Shown piece by piece: positions 15,998 through 24,945 of a DNA stretch of 64,000 nt. The notes below the pieces were generated by a model. It searched no databases, had not been told where the DNA came from, and worked only from the letters and a program-made list of their open reading frames with translations. A program made the translations under genes and the position numbers. Source of the DNA: a bacterium (GTDB lineage Bacteria; Actinomycetota; Acidimicrobiia; Spongiisociales; Spongiisociaceae); assembly GCA_028820935.1 (NCBI GenBank), contig JAPPHZ010000029.1:215437-279436 (forward strand), read 5' to 3'. The stretch's first letter is position 1. Each line of letters begins with the position of its first letter.

Positions 15998-17001
15998 GCA
16001 GGACCGGCGGCGCCGGTTCCCTCCCAACGGGTGAAGACCTTCTCGGCGTTGCGGTAGAAGACGGCGTCCTTCTGATCCTCGGACAGGAAGTCGATGCTGT
16101 CGATCACCGGGCCCAGATCGTCCATGTACTTGCCGGTCTTGCGGTCGATTCCCGACCCGATGCCCGGGGTCTCGGTGCCGAACAGGCAGTGCTCGGGCCC
16201 GACGATCTTGAACAGCAGTTCAAGCGAATCCTTGTTGTAGAGCACAGTGTCGAACCACAGCTTCCGGAGGTCCTCCTCGAAGTCCACCTTGCCCTTCTGG
16301 ACCCGCTGAGCCTGCCAGCGCCCGTACTGGTAGGGGACCGAGCCACCCCCGTGGGAGATGATCAGCTTCAGGCTCGGGAAGTCCTCGAACACATGGGAGT
16401 CCATCAGCGACATGACCGCGATGCCCTCCTCGGTGATGAAGTGGTTCGAGTAGGACTCCCGCGGGTTCTGGCAGGACGTGGCGTGGACCAGGCCGGGCAC
16501 GTCGAGTTCAACCATCTTCTCCCACAGCGGGTACCACCACTCGTCGCCAAGTCCCGGCGTGGCGTTGTCACCCTCGCCGGGATCGGGGTTGACCACGCAA
16601 CCCACGAAACCGAGCTCGGTCACGCAGCGCTCCAGTTCCTCCACCGCGTTGGCCGGGCTGACCCCGGCGCTCTGCGGAAGGCCGGCGACTCCCACGAAAG
16701 CTTCGGGGTACTCCGCCACCTGGGCGGCGATGATGTCGTTGACCGTCTCGATGAACCAGTGGACGATTATCTCCGGCTTGCGGGAGTGCATCATCGAGTA
16801 GGGCCGAGGCGAGATGAACTGCCTGTCGATGCCGTGGCTCCGGAGGCGGTCGATGTGCCAGAGGCACGATTCGAGGATCTCCTCCTTGGTCGCCCGGATC
16901 TTGCCCTTGCCGTGGAACTTCCCTGCGGCGATCAGGCCTGCCTGGTAGGCGTATAGGGCTAGTGGTGCTGTTACGTGGCCGTGGACGTCTATGAAAGGCA
17001 T
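15994..17001 (-). CDS. Amidohydrolase_2 family, ACMSD / 4-oxalomesaconate hydratase (LigJ)-like
   Basis: 335 residues from ATG 17001 (MPFIDVHGH); a TTG nine bases upstream is an alternative start. Metal ligands: His-x-His at residues 7-9, His in LVHATSCQ, His in IISHGGGSVPYQ. The C-terminal FGTETPGIGSGIDRKTGKYMDD resembles the equivalent part of LigJ. The superfamily includes ACMSD-type decarboxylases and LigJ hydratases of extradiol ring-fission pathways. It is divergent from the HpaB gene across a 196-bp region, next to the LigB-type and GalB-type genes, so it probably acts on a ring-cleavage product. Confidence 0.8.
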   Translation of the reverse strand: MPFIDVHGHVTAPLALYAYQAGLIAAGKFHGKGKIRATKEEILESCLWHIDRLRSHGIDRQFISPRPYSMMHSRKPEIIVHWFIETVNDIIAAQVAEYPEAFVGVAGLPQSAGVSPANAVEELERCVTELGFVGCVVNPDPGEGDNATPGLGDEWWYPLWEKMVELDVPGLVHATSCQNPRESYSNHFITEEGIAVMSLMDSHVFEDFPSLKLIISHGGGSVPYQYGRWQAQRVQKGKVDFEEDLRKLWFDTVLYNKDSLELLFKIVGPEHCLFGTETPGIGSGIDRKTGKYMDDLGPVIDSIDFLSEDQKDAVFYRNAEKVFTRWEGTGAAGPA

Positions 17002-17063
17002 AGGCCGCAAGATACGACGGGCATCGCCCGACCGTCAAACCGGATTCGGAATGTTCATGTTAT

Positions 17064-17078
17064 ATCGGTGGAGCCGAT
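17064..17078. promoter_or_regulatory. Candidate operator in the divergent amidohydrolase/hpaB promoter region
   Basis: ATCGGTGGAGCCGAT has 5-bp inverted arms around a 5-base centre. It lies between the divergent amidohydrolase and HpaB genes next to an AT-rich TTATAT that could serve as a -10 on either strand. A shared regulator for both arms of the catabolic cluster is plausible. No regulator gene is adjacent. Confidence 0.3.
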
Positions 17079-17197
17079 GGATCGATTCGGAAATCATCGT
17101 TGGACACCTGCTCGCATTTCCCTTACCTTCGGGCTACGACCACTAATGGAACGGGCCAGGAGCCCTGGCCTTCACCGATCAGGAGGCTGTTGAAACC

Positions 17198-18673
17198 GTG
17201 ATCCGCACCGGCGCCCAGTACATCGAGGGTCTCGAGGCCCCCCGCGAAGCGTACGTCGACGGCGAACGCGTCGAGGACGTGACCAAGTTCCCCGCGTTCC
17301 GCCGTCCCATCGAATCGTACGCCCGGGTATACGACATGAAGCACATGGACGAGTTCCAGGACCGCATGACCTACGTGGAGGACGGGGAGCGATTCGATCT
17401 CAGCTTCCTCGTTCCCAAGACCCACGACGAGCTCCGTGCCAAGGGTCTGGCATACAAGACCTTCTCGGAGGCCTCCTACGGATGCCTCGGTCGGGGGCCC
17501 GAGTCGATGGCGGCCCTGGTGGCGGGCCTGAGCGTCAGTGCCGACTGGTTCGACCAGTTCGAGAAGGGTGGTTCGCAGAGGATCACCGACTACTACAACC
17601 ACGTCAAGGACAATGACCTCTTCGTCACCCACGCCCTCGGCAATCCCCAGTCGGACCGTTCCAAGCCCTCCCACCAGCAGGAGAACCCCTACCTGCACCT
17701 GCGCATCAAGGAGAAGACCTCCAAGGGTCTGGTGGTCCGGGGCGCCAAGCAGCTGGCCACCGCGGCGCCCTTCGCCGACGAGGTGCTCGTCTTCCCCAAC
17801 GGGCGCCAGTTCGTCCCCGGCGACGAGGCCTACTGCCTGTGCTTCAGCATCCCCACCACCACCCCCGGCCTCAAGCTGCTCTGCCGGGAACCGCTGGTGA
17901 AGGACGACCGGCTCAACGTCTACGACTCGCCCCTGAGTGCCCGCTACGAGGAGATCGACGCGCTCCTGGTCTTCGACGACGTGCTGGTCCCCTGGGACCG
18001 GGTCTTCTTCCACAGCAGCAAGGAGGCGGCCAACAACATGCGGTTCATGACCGCGGTCGCCGCTTTCTCGGGCCACCTGTCGATCCAGAGGGCCATCGTG
18101 CGCTCCGGCCTGACGGTGGCGGTGGCCATGGCGTTGTGCGCCTCCGTCAAGACCAACGTGTTCCCCAACGTGGGCGAGAAGTTGGGGCGGATCGCCGCCA
18201 TGCACAAGGCCGCCGAGGCCTTGCTGTTCAGGGCCGAGGAGGAGCCGCGGGTGGGGGATGACGGGGTCTACTACCTGAACGCCGACGCCCTCACCGCCCA
18301 CGGCCTGCTCTTCCCCGACTTCTACAACACCATGCTGGAGACCATCAAGCGGACCGGTGCGGCCGGTTTGATGCTCACCCCCACGGCAGGTGAGTTCCGC
18401 GGCGAGGTGGCCGACTTCGCCAACACCTACTTCGCAGGGGCCGACAACATGCCCGGCGAGGAGCGCGTGCAGATCGCCAAGCTGGCCTGGGAACTGGCCG
18501 GGGGTCCTATCGGCCAGCGCCTCGCCCACTACGAGCGCTTCTACATCGGCGAGCCCATGTTCGTGGCCTCCTTCTTCGCCCGGGCGGTCCAGATGGGCGA
18601 CGGCCAGGCCCTGCTCGACCGCCTGATCGAGGAAGGCCGCCGGTACCTGGACGAGGGCCCCTTCGGGCTGTGA
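17198..18673 (+). CDS. FADH2-dependent aromatic monooxygenase (HpaB family)
   Basis: 491 residues from GTG with AGGAGG ten bases upstream. The 4-hydroxyphenylacetate 3-monooxygenase/HpaB family is recognised from the N-terminal RTGAQYIEGL, the YGCLGRGPESM and YNHVKDNDLFVTHA segments (Arg and His at expected substrate-site positions), LPxDD-like VPWDRVFF and the C-terminal PGEERVQIAKLAWELAGGPIGQR. The enzyme ortho-hydroxylates phenols with reduced flavin supplied by the next gene. The length fits. Substrate may be a 4-hydroxyphenyl acid or another phenol; the family also includes PvcC-like enzymes. Confidence 0.9.
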   Translation: MIRTGAQYIEGLEAPREAYVDGERVEDVTKFPAFRRPIESYARVYDMKHMDEFQDRMTYVEDGERFDLSFLVPKTHDELRAKGLAYKTFSEASYGCLGRGPESMAALVAGLSVSADWFDQFEKGGSQRITDYYNHVKDNDLFVTHALGNPQSDRSKPSHQQENPYLHLRIKEKTSKGLVVRGAKQLATAAPFADEVLVFPNGRQFVPGDEAYCLCFSIPTTTPGLKLLCREPLVKDDRLNVYDSPLSARYEEIDALLVFDDVLVPWDRVFFHSSKEAANNMRFMTAVAAFSGHLSIQRAIVRSGLTVAVAMALCASVKTNVFPNVGEKLGRIAAMHKAAEALLFRAEEEPRVGDDGVYYLNADALTAHGLLFPDFYNTMLETIKRTGAAGLMLTPTAGEFRGEVADFANTYFAGADNMPGEERVQIAKLAWELAGGPIGQRLAHYERFYIGEPMFVASFFARAVQMGDGQALLDRLIEEGRRYLDEGPFGL

Positions 18674-18689
18674 GCCTGCCGGACGGTCC

Positions 18690-19283
18690 ATGGACGGCAT
18701 GAATCCGGCTCTGCAGACGGACGCCCGGCTCACGGCTCTGGACGCCGCCGACCCGCGCGCCTACCGGGACACGATGGGCCTGTTCGCCACCGGGGTGACG
18801 GTCATCACGATGGCGTCCGGCGACGAGTACCACGGGATGACGGCCAACGCGGTCATGTCCGTGTCCCTGACGCCTCCTCTGGTGGCCGTGTCGATCGCCC
18901 TCGACACTTTCAGCAACCGGTTCATAAGGAAGGCGCGGGGGTTCTCGGTGAACATCCTCGGACAGGACGACGTGGGCGTGGCGCTCGGATTCGCCCGCCC
19001 GGCGGCCCGGGGGAAGGAGTTGTTCGGAGCGGAAGTCGTGCTCGGACCCACGGGCGACCCCGTTCTGGAGGGTTCCATCGGCCACGTGGGCTGCTCGCTG
19101 CGGTCGGTCTACGAAGAGGGGGACCACGCCATCGTCGTCGGCCACGTCGATGCCCTGCTACGGGACGAACGGTCGCCTCGCCCGCTCGTGTTCTTCGGGG
19201 GCCGCTTCTCGTCGACGACCTGCCACGCGTGCGTGGTGGACGGCGATCTGACCGAAGTACTCCACTCGCTGCACCTGGTCTGA
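18690..19283 (+). CDS. Flavin reductase (HpaC-like) of the two-component monooxygenase
   Basis: 197 residues, flavin reductase-like FMN-binding split barrel. Conserved parts: RDTMGLFATGVTVITM, the GMTANAVMSVSLTPPLVAVSI flavin site and FSVNILGQ. It reduces FAD or FMN with NAD(P)H and passes it to the monooxygenase encoded 16 bp upstream, a standard hpaBC pairing. A closing Cys/His-rich tail (CHACVVDGD) is unusual for the family. Confidence 0.9.
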   Translation: MDGMNPALQTDARLTALDAADPRAYRDTMGLFATGVTVITMASGDEYHGMTANAVMSVSLTPPLVAVSIALDTFSNRFIRKARGFSVNILGQDDVGVALGFARPAARGKELFGAEVVLGPTGDPVLEGSIGHVGCSLRSVYEEGDHAIVVGHVDALLRDERSPRPLVFFGGRFSSTTCHACVVDGDLTEVLHSLHLV

Positions 19284-19388
19284 AGGGGGTGTGATGGTCA
19301 CAGCTGAGACGATCGGCCGCAGGCGTTCCACCTGGTGTCTACCGATAAGATCAGCCGGCGGCGTAGCGGCACGACGGGAGAGCTAGAG

Positions 19389-20372
19389 ATGGCGGAACTG
19401 GTACTGGGGCTCGGTGTCTCGCACACTCCCCAGATGAGCATGTCCAGCGACCACTGGGCGGAGTACGCGTCGAGGGACGCCACCGCGTTCCCCCTCATCT
19501 GGAAGCGCAAGCGGTGGGACTACGAGGACCTGGTGGAGGCGCGGGCCTCCGAGGGTGTCGCCGAGCAGGTCAACGGCGAGGTCTGGGCCGAGAAGTACGA
19601 GCGGATCAACGCGGGCGTGGCTCGCCTGGCGGCCGCCCTGGCCGAGGCCCGGCCCGACGTGGTGGTGATCGTGGGGGACGACCACCACGAGCTCTTCTCC
19701 CCCCAAAGCATGCCCACCATCGCCGTCTACTGGGGAGAGACCATCGACGCCTTCCCGCCCGAGTGGATCTTCCCGGCGGTGGAACCCGCCGCGTGGGCAC
19801 TGTTCGGGGAGCGGCCCGAGACCTACCCGTGCGACTCCCAGCTGGGAGAGTTCCTCATCACCGACCTCAACGGCCGCGGGTTCGACGTGGCCCAGGTGAA
19901 CGCGGCGCCCGAGGGGCAGTCGGCCGGCCATCCCTTCATCGCCATCCGCAACCGCCTGATGGACCGTGACCGGGATCCGATCCCCATGGTCCCGGTGGTC
20001 CTGAACACCTACTTCCCGCCCAACACCCCCACGCCGGTCCGGTGCTGGGAGCTCGGTAAGGCGTTGGCGGCGTCGATCGCCGCCTACCCGGAGGACATCC
20101 GGGTGGCGGTGGTCGCTTCGGGGGGGCTGAGCCACTTCGTGATCGACGAGTCGATAGACCGCCGCATGCTCGAGGCCGTGGCTTCGGGGGACGACAGCCG
20201 GATCGCCGAGCTCGAGGCCGAGGACTTCGTGTCCGGGACGTCGGAGGGTCTGTGCTGGATCGCGGTCGGCGGCGCCTGCGAGGGTCTCGACATGGAACTG
20301 GTGGCCTACGTGCCGGGCTACCGCACCGAGGCGGGCACCGGCACCGCCATGTGCGCCACCATCTGGAGCTGA
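19389..20372 (+). CDS. Class III extradiol ring-cleavage dioxygenase (LigB family)
   Basis: 327 residues from ATG 19389 (MAELVLGLGVSHTP) with GGGAG eight bases upstream; the upstream in-frame extension is not conserved. Fe(II)-site features are the His of GVSHTPQM and the His pair of VGDDHHELF, with a later GGLSHF segment. The enzyme opens catecholic rings by meta-cleavage (protocatechuate 4,5- or gallate dioxygenase type). There is no fused or neighbouring LigA alpha subunit. Position after HpaBC and before GalB supports cleavage of the newly made catechol. Confidence 0.88.
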   Translation: MAELVLGLGVSHTPQMSMSSDHWAEYASRDATAFPLIWKRKRWDYEDLVEARASEGVAEQVNGEVWAEKYERINAGVARLAAALAEARPDVVVIVGDDHHELFSPQSMPTIAVYWGETIDAFPPEWIFPAVEPAAWALFGERPETYPCDSQLGEFLITDLNGRGFDVAQVNAAPEGQSAGHPFIAIRNRLMDRDRDPIPMVPVVLNTYFPPNTPTPVRCWELGKALAASIAAYPEDIRVAVVASGGLSHFVIDESIDRRMLEAVASGDDSRIAELEAEDFVSGTSEGLCWIAVGGACEGLDMELVAYVPGYRTEAGTGTAMCATIWS

Positions 20373-20375
20373 TCC

Positions 20376-21092
20376 GTGGCCCGTTCGATGCTGGTGATCA
20401 GTGCCCACGCCGCCGACTTCGTGTGGCGTGCCTCGGGGGTCGTCGCCGCGCACACCGCGGCCGGCGGTAGGGCCACCGTGGTCTCTCTCTCCTACGGGGA
20501 GCGCGGGGAGTCCGGCGCCCTCTGGAGCCGGCCCGGCCAGACTGTGGAGGCGGTGCGGCGGATACGGCGCGAGGAGGCCATCGCGGCGGCGTCGGTCCTC
20601 GATGCCGACTTCGTGGCTCTCGACCTGGGCGACTACCCGCTGGTGATCGACGAGCAGGCCACGCAGCGCCTGGTGGACGTGTTCATCGAGACCGTTCCCG
20701 ACATCGCGCTGATCCATGCTCCGAACGATCCCTTCAACCCCGACCACCCGGTCGCCTCACAGGTCTCGCAGCGGGTCCGGTTGCTCGCCATGGGCGCCGG
20801 CGGGGTACCGGCCGCTTTCCCCACCATCCCCCCGCCCGCCATGTACGCGTTCGAGCCCCATCAGCCCGACCTGTGCGACTTCAAGCCCGACACCTTCGTC
20901 GACATCACCCCCGTGTGGCCTGTGAAGGCCAAGGCCATGGACACGATGGGCGCCCAGACCTACCTGCGGGACCACTACACGGAGCGGGCCCGCCAGCGGG
21001 CGTTCCAGGCTCGTTATATCGGCGCCGGCCCGGAGGTGGAGTACGTGGAGGCCTTCCAGCGCCTGACGCCCGAGATGAGGGGCTCCCTGTGA
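20376..21092 (+). CDS. galB: PIG-L/LmbE-family hydratase, GalB (4-oxalomesaconate hydratase)-like
   Basis: 238 residues from GTG, three bases after the dioxygenase stop. The LmbE-type metal motif is modified to ISAHAADFVWRA, as in GalB of gallate degradation, rather than the AHPDD of GlcNAc deacetylases. Further GalB-like parts are SYGERGES, RREEAIAAASVL and DLGDYPL, plus HxxH-like NPDHPVAS. GalB hydrates 4-oxalomesaconate in the 4,5-cleavage pathway. Neighbouring LigB-type dioxygenase supports this. The stop overlaps the hyuA start as GTGA. Confidence 0.82.
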   Translation: MARSMLVISAHAADFVWRASGVVAAHTAAGGRATVVSLSYGERGESGALWSRPGQTVEAVRRIRREEAIAAASVLDADFVALDLGDYPLVIDEQATQRLVDVFIETVPDIALIHAPNDPFNPDHPVASQVSQRVRLLAMGAGGVPAAFPTIPPPAMYAFEPHQPDLCDFKPDTFVDITPVWPVKAKAMDTMGAQTYLRDHYTERARQRAFQARYIGAGPEVEYVEAFQRLTPEMRGSL

Positions 21093-23128
21093 GCGGGCCC
21101 GCCTCCGATCCGGGCGTGCGCGTGGCCGTCGACATAGGCGGCACCTTCACCGACGCCGTCGCCACCTGGCCCGACGGGAGGACCGAGAGCGCCAAGGCGC
21201 TCTCCATCCCCGGCGCCCAGGATGCCGGGGTCATGCAGGCCGTCTCGCTCATGGAAGTGTCCCTTCCCGAGGTGAGGGACTTCATCCACGGGACCACCAC
21301 CGCCCTGAACGCACTGCTCCAGCGGAACGGCGCCTCGATGGCCCTGGTCGTCACAGGCGGATTCCGCGACGTGTACGAGATCGGTCGGGCCAGCCGGCCC
21401 GAGATGTACAACATCCACTACCGGCGCCCCGAGATGCTTCTCCGGCGCCGGGACATATTCGAGGTGGAGGAGCGGACGCTGGCCGACGGGACGATCCGTA
21501 CCGCGCTGGACAGCGCCGGGATCCGTGAACTGGCCGAGCGGTTGCGCGGGCGCTACGAATCGGTGGCGGTCTGCTTCATCCACTCGTTCCGGTGGCCCGC
21601 TCATGAGCAGGAGGCCGCCGCCATCCTGCGGGAAGCCCTTCCCGGCGCCAGCGTGGTGGCCTCCCACGAGGTCACAGCCGAGTGGAGGGAGTACGAGCGC
21701 TGGTCCACCACCCTGGTTTCCGCCTACGTGACCCCCAGGATCAGGGACTACCTGGAGGCCCTGGAGATGCGTCTGGCCGAAGGCGGGCTCAGGTCGCCGC
21801 TCCATGTGATGCAGTCGAACGGCGGGGTGATGACCGCCCAGACCGGGCTCCGAAGAGCCGCCCAGACCTTGTTCTCCGGTCCGGTGGGCGGCACGGTGGC
21901 CTCGGAGGCGATCGGTGGGGCCATCGAATCTGATCAGTTGATCTGTGTCGACATGGGCGGGACCTCCTTCGATGTCTCGCTGGTGGTCGACGGCCGCGCC
22001 GATATCGAGAGCGAGGTGGAGATAGAGGGCCACCCGGTGCTCACCCCTTCGGTGGCCATCCACTCCCTCGGCGCAGGCGGGGGATCCAAAATCTGGGTCG
22101 AGGCGGGCGGTCTCCGGGTGGGACCCGCGTCGGCCGGCGCCATGCCCGGCCCGGCGTGCTACGGGCACGGCGGGGTGAGCGCGACCGTCACCGACGCCAA
22201 CGCTCTGCTCGGGCGGATACCCGAGATAGCGAGGTTCGCCGGTGCGCTCGAGCTGGACCTCGAGGCGGCCGAGGCCGCGCTGGAGAAGGTCGCGGCCGAA
22301 CTGGGACTCGACGCCCGCGAGCTGGCCCTGGGTGCCATAGACGTCGTCAACGCCATGATGGCCGACGGCATCCGCGAGCTCACCGTGGGGCGGGGTATCG
22401 ACCCTCGTGACTTCGACCTGCTGGCCTTCGGCGGGGCAGGACCGCTCCACGCCGCCGCCCTGGCCGAGGAGATGGGCATGTCCCGGGTGATCGTGCCCCA
22501 TGCTCCGGGGGTTCTGTCGGCGTGGGGGATGCTCCAGGCGGACGTGCGCCATGACCTGGCGCGGTCCCTATACGGACGCTTCGACTCCCTCGACCACGAG
22601 GCGGTCGGGTCCGCCTTCGGGGATCTGCGCGCCGAAGGCCGGGAGTTGCTTGCCGAGGACGGGGTCGACGTCTCCGACATGGACTTCCGGCCATCGGTCG
22701 ACCTGCGTTACTTCGGGCAGGAGTACACGCTGACCGTGCCGATCAACGATGCCGCGGGGCTCGATGACCCGGCCCGGGTGGCGGCCGACTTCCATGCCGC
22801 CTACCAGGCCAGATACGGGCACTCCAACCCGGGGGAGACCGTGGAACTCGTGAGCGTCCGGATCTCGGCGGTCGGCCTACGCCGCCCCACCGATCTTCCC
22901 CTCCTGGCCGGGTCGTCTCCCGCCCGGGCTTTGACCACCCTCCGGGCCGACTTCGGCGACGGACCGGAGCCGACGGACGTGTACCGGCGGGCCGACATCG
23001 CCCGTAGCCAGGAGATCGACGGTCCCGCCATCGTGCTGGAGTCGGGTTGCACCACGCTGGTACCGCCCGGATGGCGGGCCGCCACTTCGGAACGGGGCCA
23101 CCTGGTGATGGAGAGGGGCGGCAGCTGA
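21089..23128 (+). CDS. hyuA: HyuA: hydantoinase/oxoprolinase alpha subunit
   Basis: 679 residues from GTG 21089 (overlapping the previous stop as GTGA). It has ATP-binding ASKHA-type motifs: DIGGTFTDAV, HGTTTALNALLQ, DMGGTSFDVSLV, a GAGGGSKIW loop and FGGAGPLHA. HyuA with HyuB forms ATP-dependent N-methylhydantoinase/5-oxoprolinase. Related pairs carboxylate acetone or acetophenone, so the substrate is open. Complete and followed by hyuB with a TGATG junction. Confidence 0.92.
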   Translation: MSGPASDPGVRVAVDIGGTFTDAVATWPDGRTESAKALSIPGAQDAGVMQAVSLMEVSLPEVRDFIHGTTTALNALLQRNGASMALVVTGGFRDVYEIGRASRPEMYNIHYRRPEMLLRRRDIFEVEERTLADGTIRTALDSAGIRELAERLRGRYESVAVCFIHSFRWPAHEQEAAAILREALPGASVVASHEVTAEWREYERWSTTLVSAYVTPRIRDYLEALEMRLAEGGLRSPLHVMQSNGGVMTAQTGLRRAAQTLFSGPVGGTVASEAIGGAIESDQLICVDMGGTSFDVSLVVDGRADIESEVEIEGHPVLTPSVAIHSLGAGGGSKIWVEAGGLRVGPASAGAMPGPACYGHGGVSATVTDANALLGRIPEIARFAGALELDLEAAEAALEKVAAELGLDARELALGAIDVVNAMMADGIRELTVGRGIDPRDFDLLAFGGAGPLHAAALAEEMGMSRVIVPHAPGVLSAWGMLQADVRHDLARSLYGRFDSLDHEAVGSAFGDLRAEGRELLAEDGVDVSDMDFRPSVDLRYFGQEYTLTVPINDAAGLDDPARVAADFHAAYQARYGHSNPGETVELVSVRISAVGLRRPTDLPLLAGSSPARALTTLRADFGDGPEPTDVYRRADIARSQEIDGPAIVLESGCTTLVPPGWRAATSERGHLVMERGGS

Positions 23129-24825
23129 TGGAACGCAGGACGGACCTGCTCGGCGGCCCGGTCGGTTCTTCCGATCGCGAGTTGGTCGATCCGGTGACCG
23201 TGGAGGTCATCCGCAACGCCTTCCTGTCGATCGCCCGCCAGATGAACAAGAACCTGTTCCGATCCGCCTACACCCCGATCATCTACGAGATGAAGGACTG
23301 CTCGGTGGGCATCTTCGACCGCCGGGGCCGCCTGCTGGGCCAGTCGCCGGGCCTCCCGATGTTCCTGGGCAACCTGGAACTCGGCATCAAGGTCACCACG
23401 GAGTTCCTCGGCGGGCCGGAGGGTTACGCGCCCGGCGACGTGTACATGGTCAACGATCCGTACCTGGTGGGTAGCCACACCTACGACGTCAACATCTTCT
23501 CCCCGGTATTCCTCGAGGACAAGCTGATCGGTTTCGGGGCCACCAAGGCTCACTGGCTGGACATCGGGGCCAAGGAGGCGGGCCGGCCGGTGGACACCAC
23601 CGAGATATACCAGGAGGGCTACCGCTTCGGACCCACGGCCGTCTACCGGGCCGGCGAGCCCGTGCGGGAGGTCATCGACTACATAACCCGCAACAGCCGC
23701 CTGCCTCGCTCGGTCTGGGGCGACCTCCATGCCCAGATCGCCGCCTGCCGCACTGGCGAGCACCAGCTGGTGGCCCTGCACGAGCGCTTCGGGACCGAGA
23801 CCGTGGAGCGGGCCGCCGACCAGATCTTCGCCCAGTGCGAACACCTGGACCGCGAGGCGGTGCAGGCCATTCCCGACGGTGTCTACCGGGCCGCCGCCCA
23901 CATGGACTCCGGAGGACCCGGTCTCCCGCCGGTCGACGTGTGCGTGGCGGTGCGGATCGAGGGTGACCGGATGACCATCGACCTCGACGGGTCGAGCGGT
24001 CCGACGCACGGGCCGGTCAACTCGCCGATGCCCGGAACCCTCGCCGGGGCGCGTCTCGCCTACAAGTGCCTCATCAACCCCGACGTGCCGGTGACGGGCG
24101 GGACCTTCCGGAATCTGGAGGTCGCGGCGCCCGAGAACACCGTGTTCAACGTCTCCGAGCCCCACGGGACCATCTACTACTACCCGCCCCTAGGCCTGAT
24201 GATCGACCTCGTCATCAGGGCGCTGGCCGACGTGCTTCCCGACGAGGTGGTGGCGGGCCAGACGGCCGACCCGATGAATGTCACCTTCGTGGGGCGCCGC
24301 GAGGACGGCTCGCAGTTCGTCACCGCCGACGCCACCGCGGTCGGTTGGGGCGCATCATCCCGGTCCGACGGCGCCAACGGGATGATCAACTACGGCGCCG
24401 GGGACCTCAAGAACATCCCGGTGGAGGTGGTGGAGACCAAGTACCCCCTGATGGTCCGGCGCTACGGCCTCAGGGAGGATTCGGGCGGTAGGGGCAAGCA
24501 CCGCGGAGGGCTCGGGATCGTCCGCGAGTACGAGACCCTGGCTGACGGGATGAACCTGACCCTGTGGCTGGAGCGGTCGCAGGTGCCGGCCTGGGGACTG
24601 CACGGAGGGCGCCCCGGCCAGGCCACCACGGGCACGCTGACGATCGGCGGCACGTCCGAGACGGTCCTCAAGACGCCGCCGCGCCGGCTTCCGGTTCACA
24701 GCGTGCTGGTGGTGGAGACCGGTGGGGGCGGGGGTTACGGGGATCCGTCCGAGCGCGAGGCGGAGGCGGTGGCGGACGACCTCACCGACGGCTATTTCTC
24801 ATCCTGGATGGATGTGCAAGAATGA
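23128..24825 (+). CDS. hyuB: HyuB: hydantoinase/oxoprolinase beta subunit
   Basis: 565 residues from ATG 23128 overlapping the hyuA stop by one base (TGATG). Typical HyuB features: DPVTVEVIRNAFLSIARQMN, SVGIFDRRGRLLGQSPG, a conserved NDPY(L)VGSHTYD metal-like motif and GGGGYGDPSERE near the C-terminus. It forms the catalytic hetero-oligomer with HyuA. The next gene, a peptide-binding lipoprotein, starts 120 bp later with its own strong ribosome site. Confidence 0.92.
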   Translation: MERRTDLLGGPVGSSDRELVDPVTVEVIRNAFLSIARQMNKNLFRSAYTPIIYEMKDCSVGIFDRRGRLLGQSPGLPMFLGNLELGIKVTTEFLGGPEGYAPGDVYMVNDPYLVGSHTYDVNIFSPVFLEDKLIGFGATKAHWLDIGAKEAGRPVDTTEIYQEGYRFGPTAVYRAGEPVREVIDYITRNSRLPRSVWGDLHAQIAACRTGEHQLVALHERFGTETVERAADQIFAQCEHLDREAVQAIPDGVYRAAAHMDSGGPGLPPVDVCVAVRIEGDRMTIDLDGSSGPTHGPVNSPMPGTLAGARLAYKCLINPDVPVTGGTFRNLEVAAPENTVFNVSEPHGTIYYYPPLGLMIDLVIRALADVLPDEVVAGQTADPMNVTFVGRREDGSQFVTADATAVGWGASSRSDGANGMINYGAGDLKNIPVEVVETKYPLMVRRYGLREDSGGRGKHRGGLGIVREYETLADGMNLTLWLERSQVPAWGLHGGRPGQATTGTLTIGGTSETVLKTPPRRLPVHSVLVVETGGGGGYGDPSEREAEAVADDLTDGYFSSWMDVQE

Positions 24826-24945
24826 GCAGGCCGGACAGCTCGATGCGGCACCGACCCTGCCCGGATCCCTAGCAGGATCAAGAAAGCGGTACAGGACACC
24901 CCGCCGCGTCATTCGCGTCGGGCAATCGAACAGGGAGGACAGAAC

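Noticed and set aside
17123-18733. 536-codon minus-strand open frame
   Set aside because: Exact antisense of the HpaB gene; Val/Gly/His-rich shadow with no recognisable fold.
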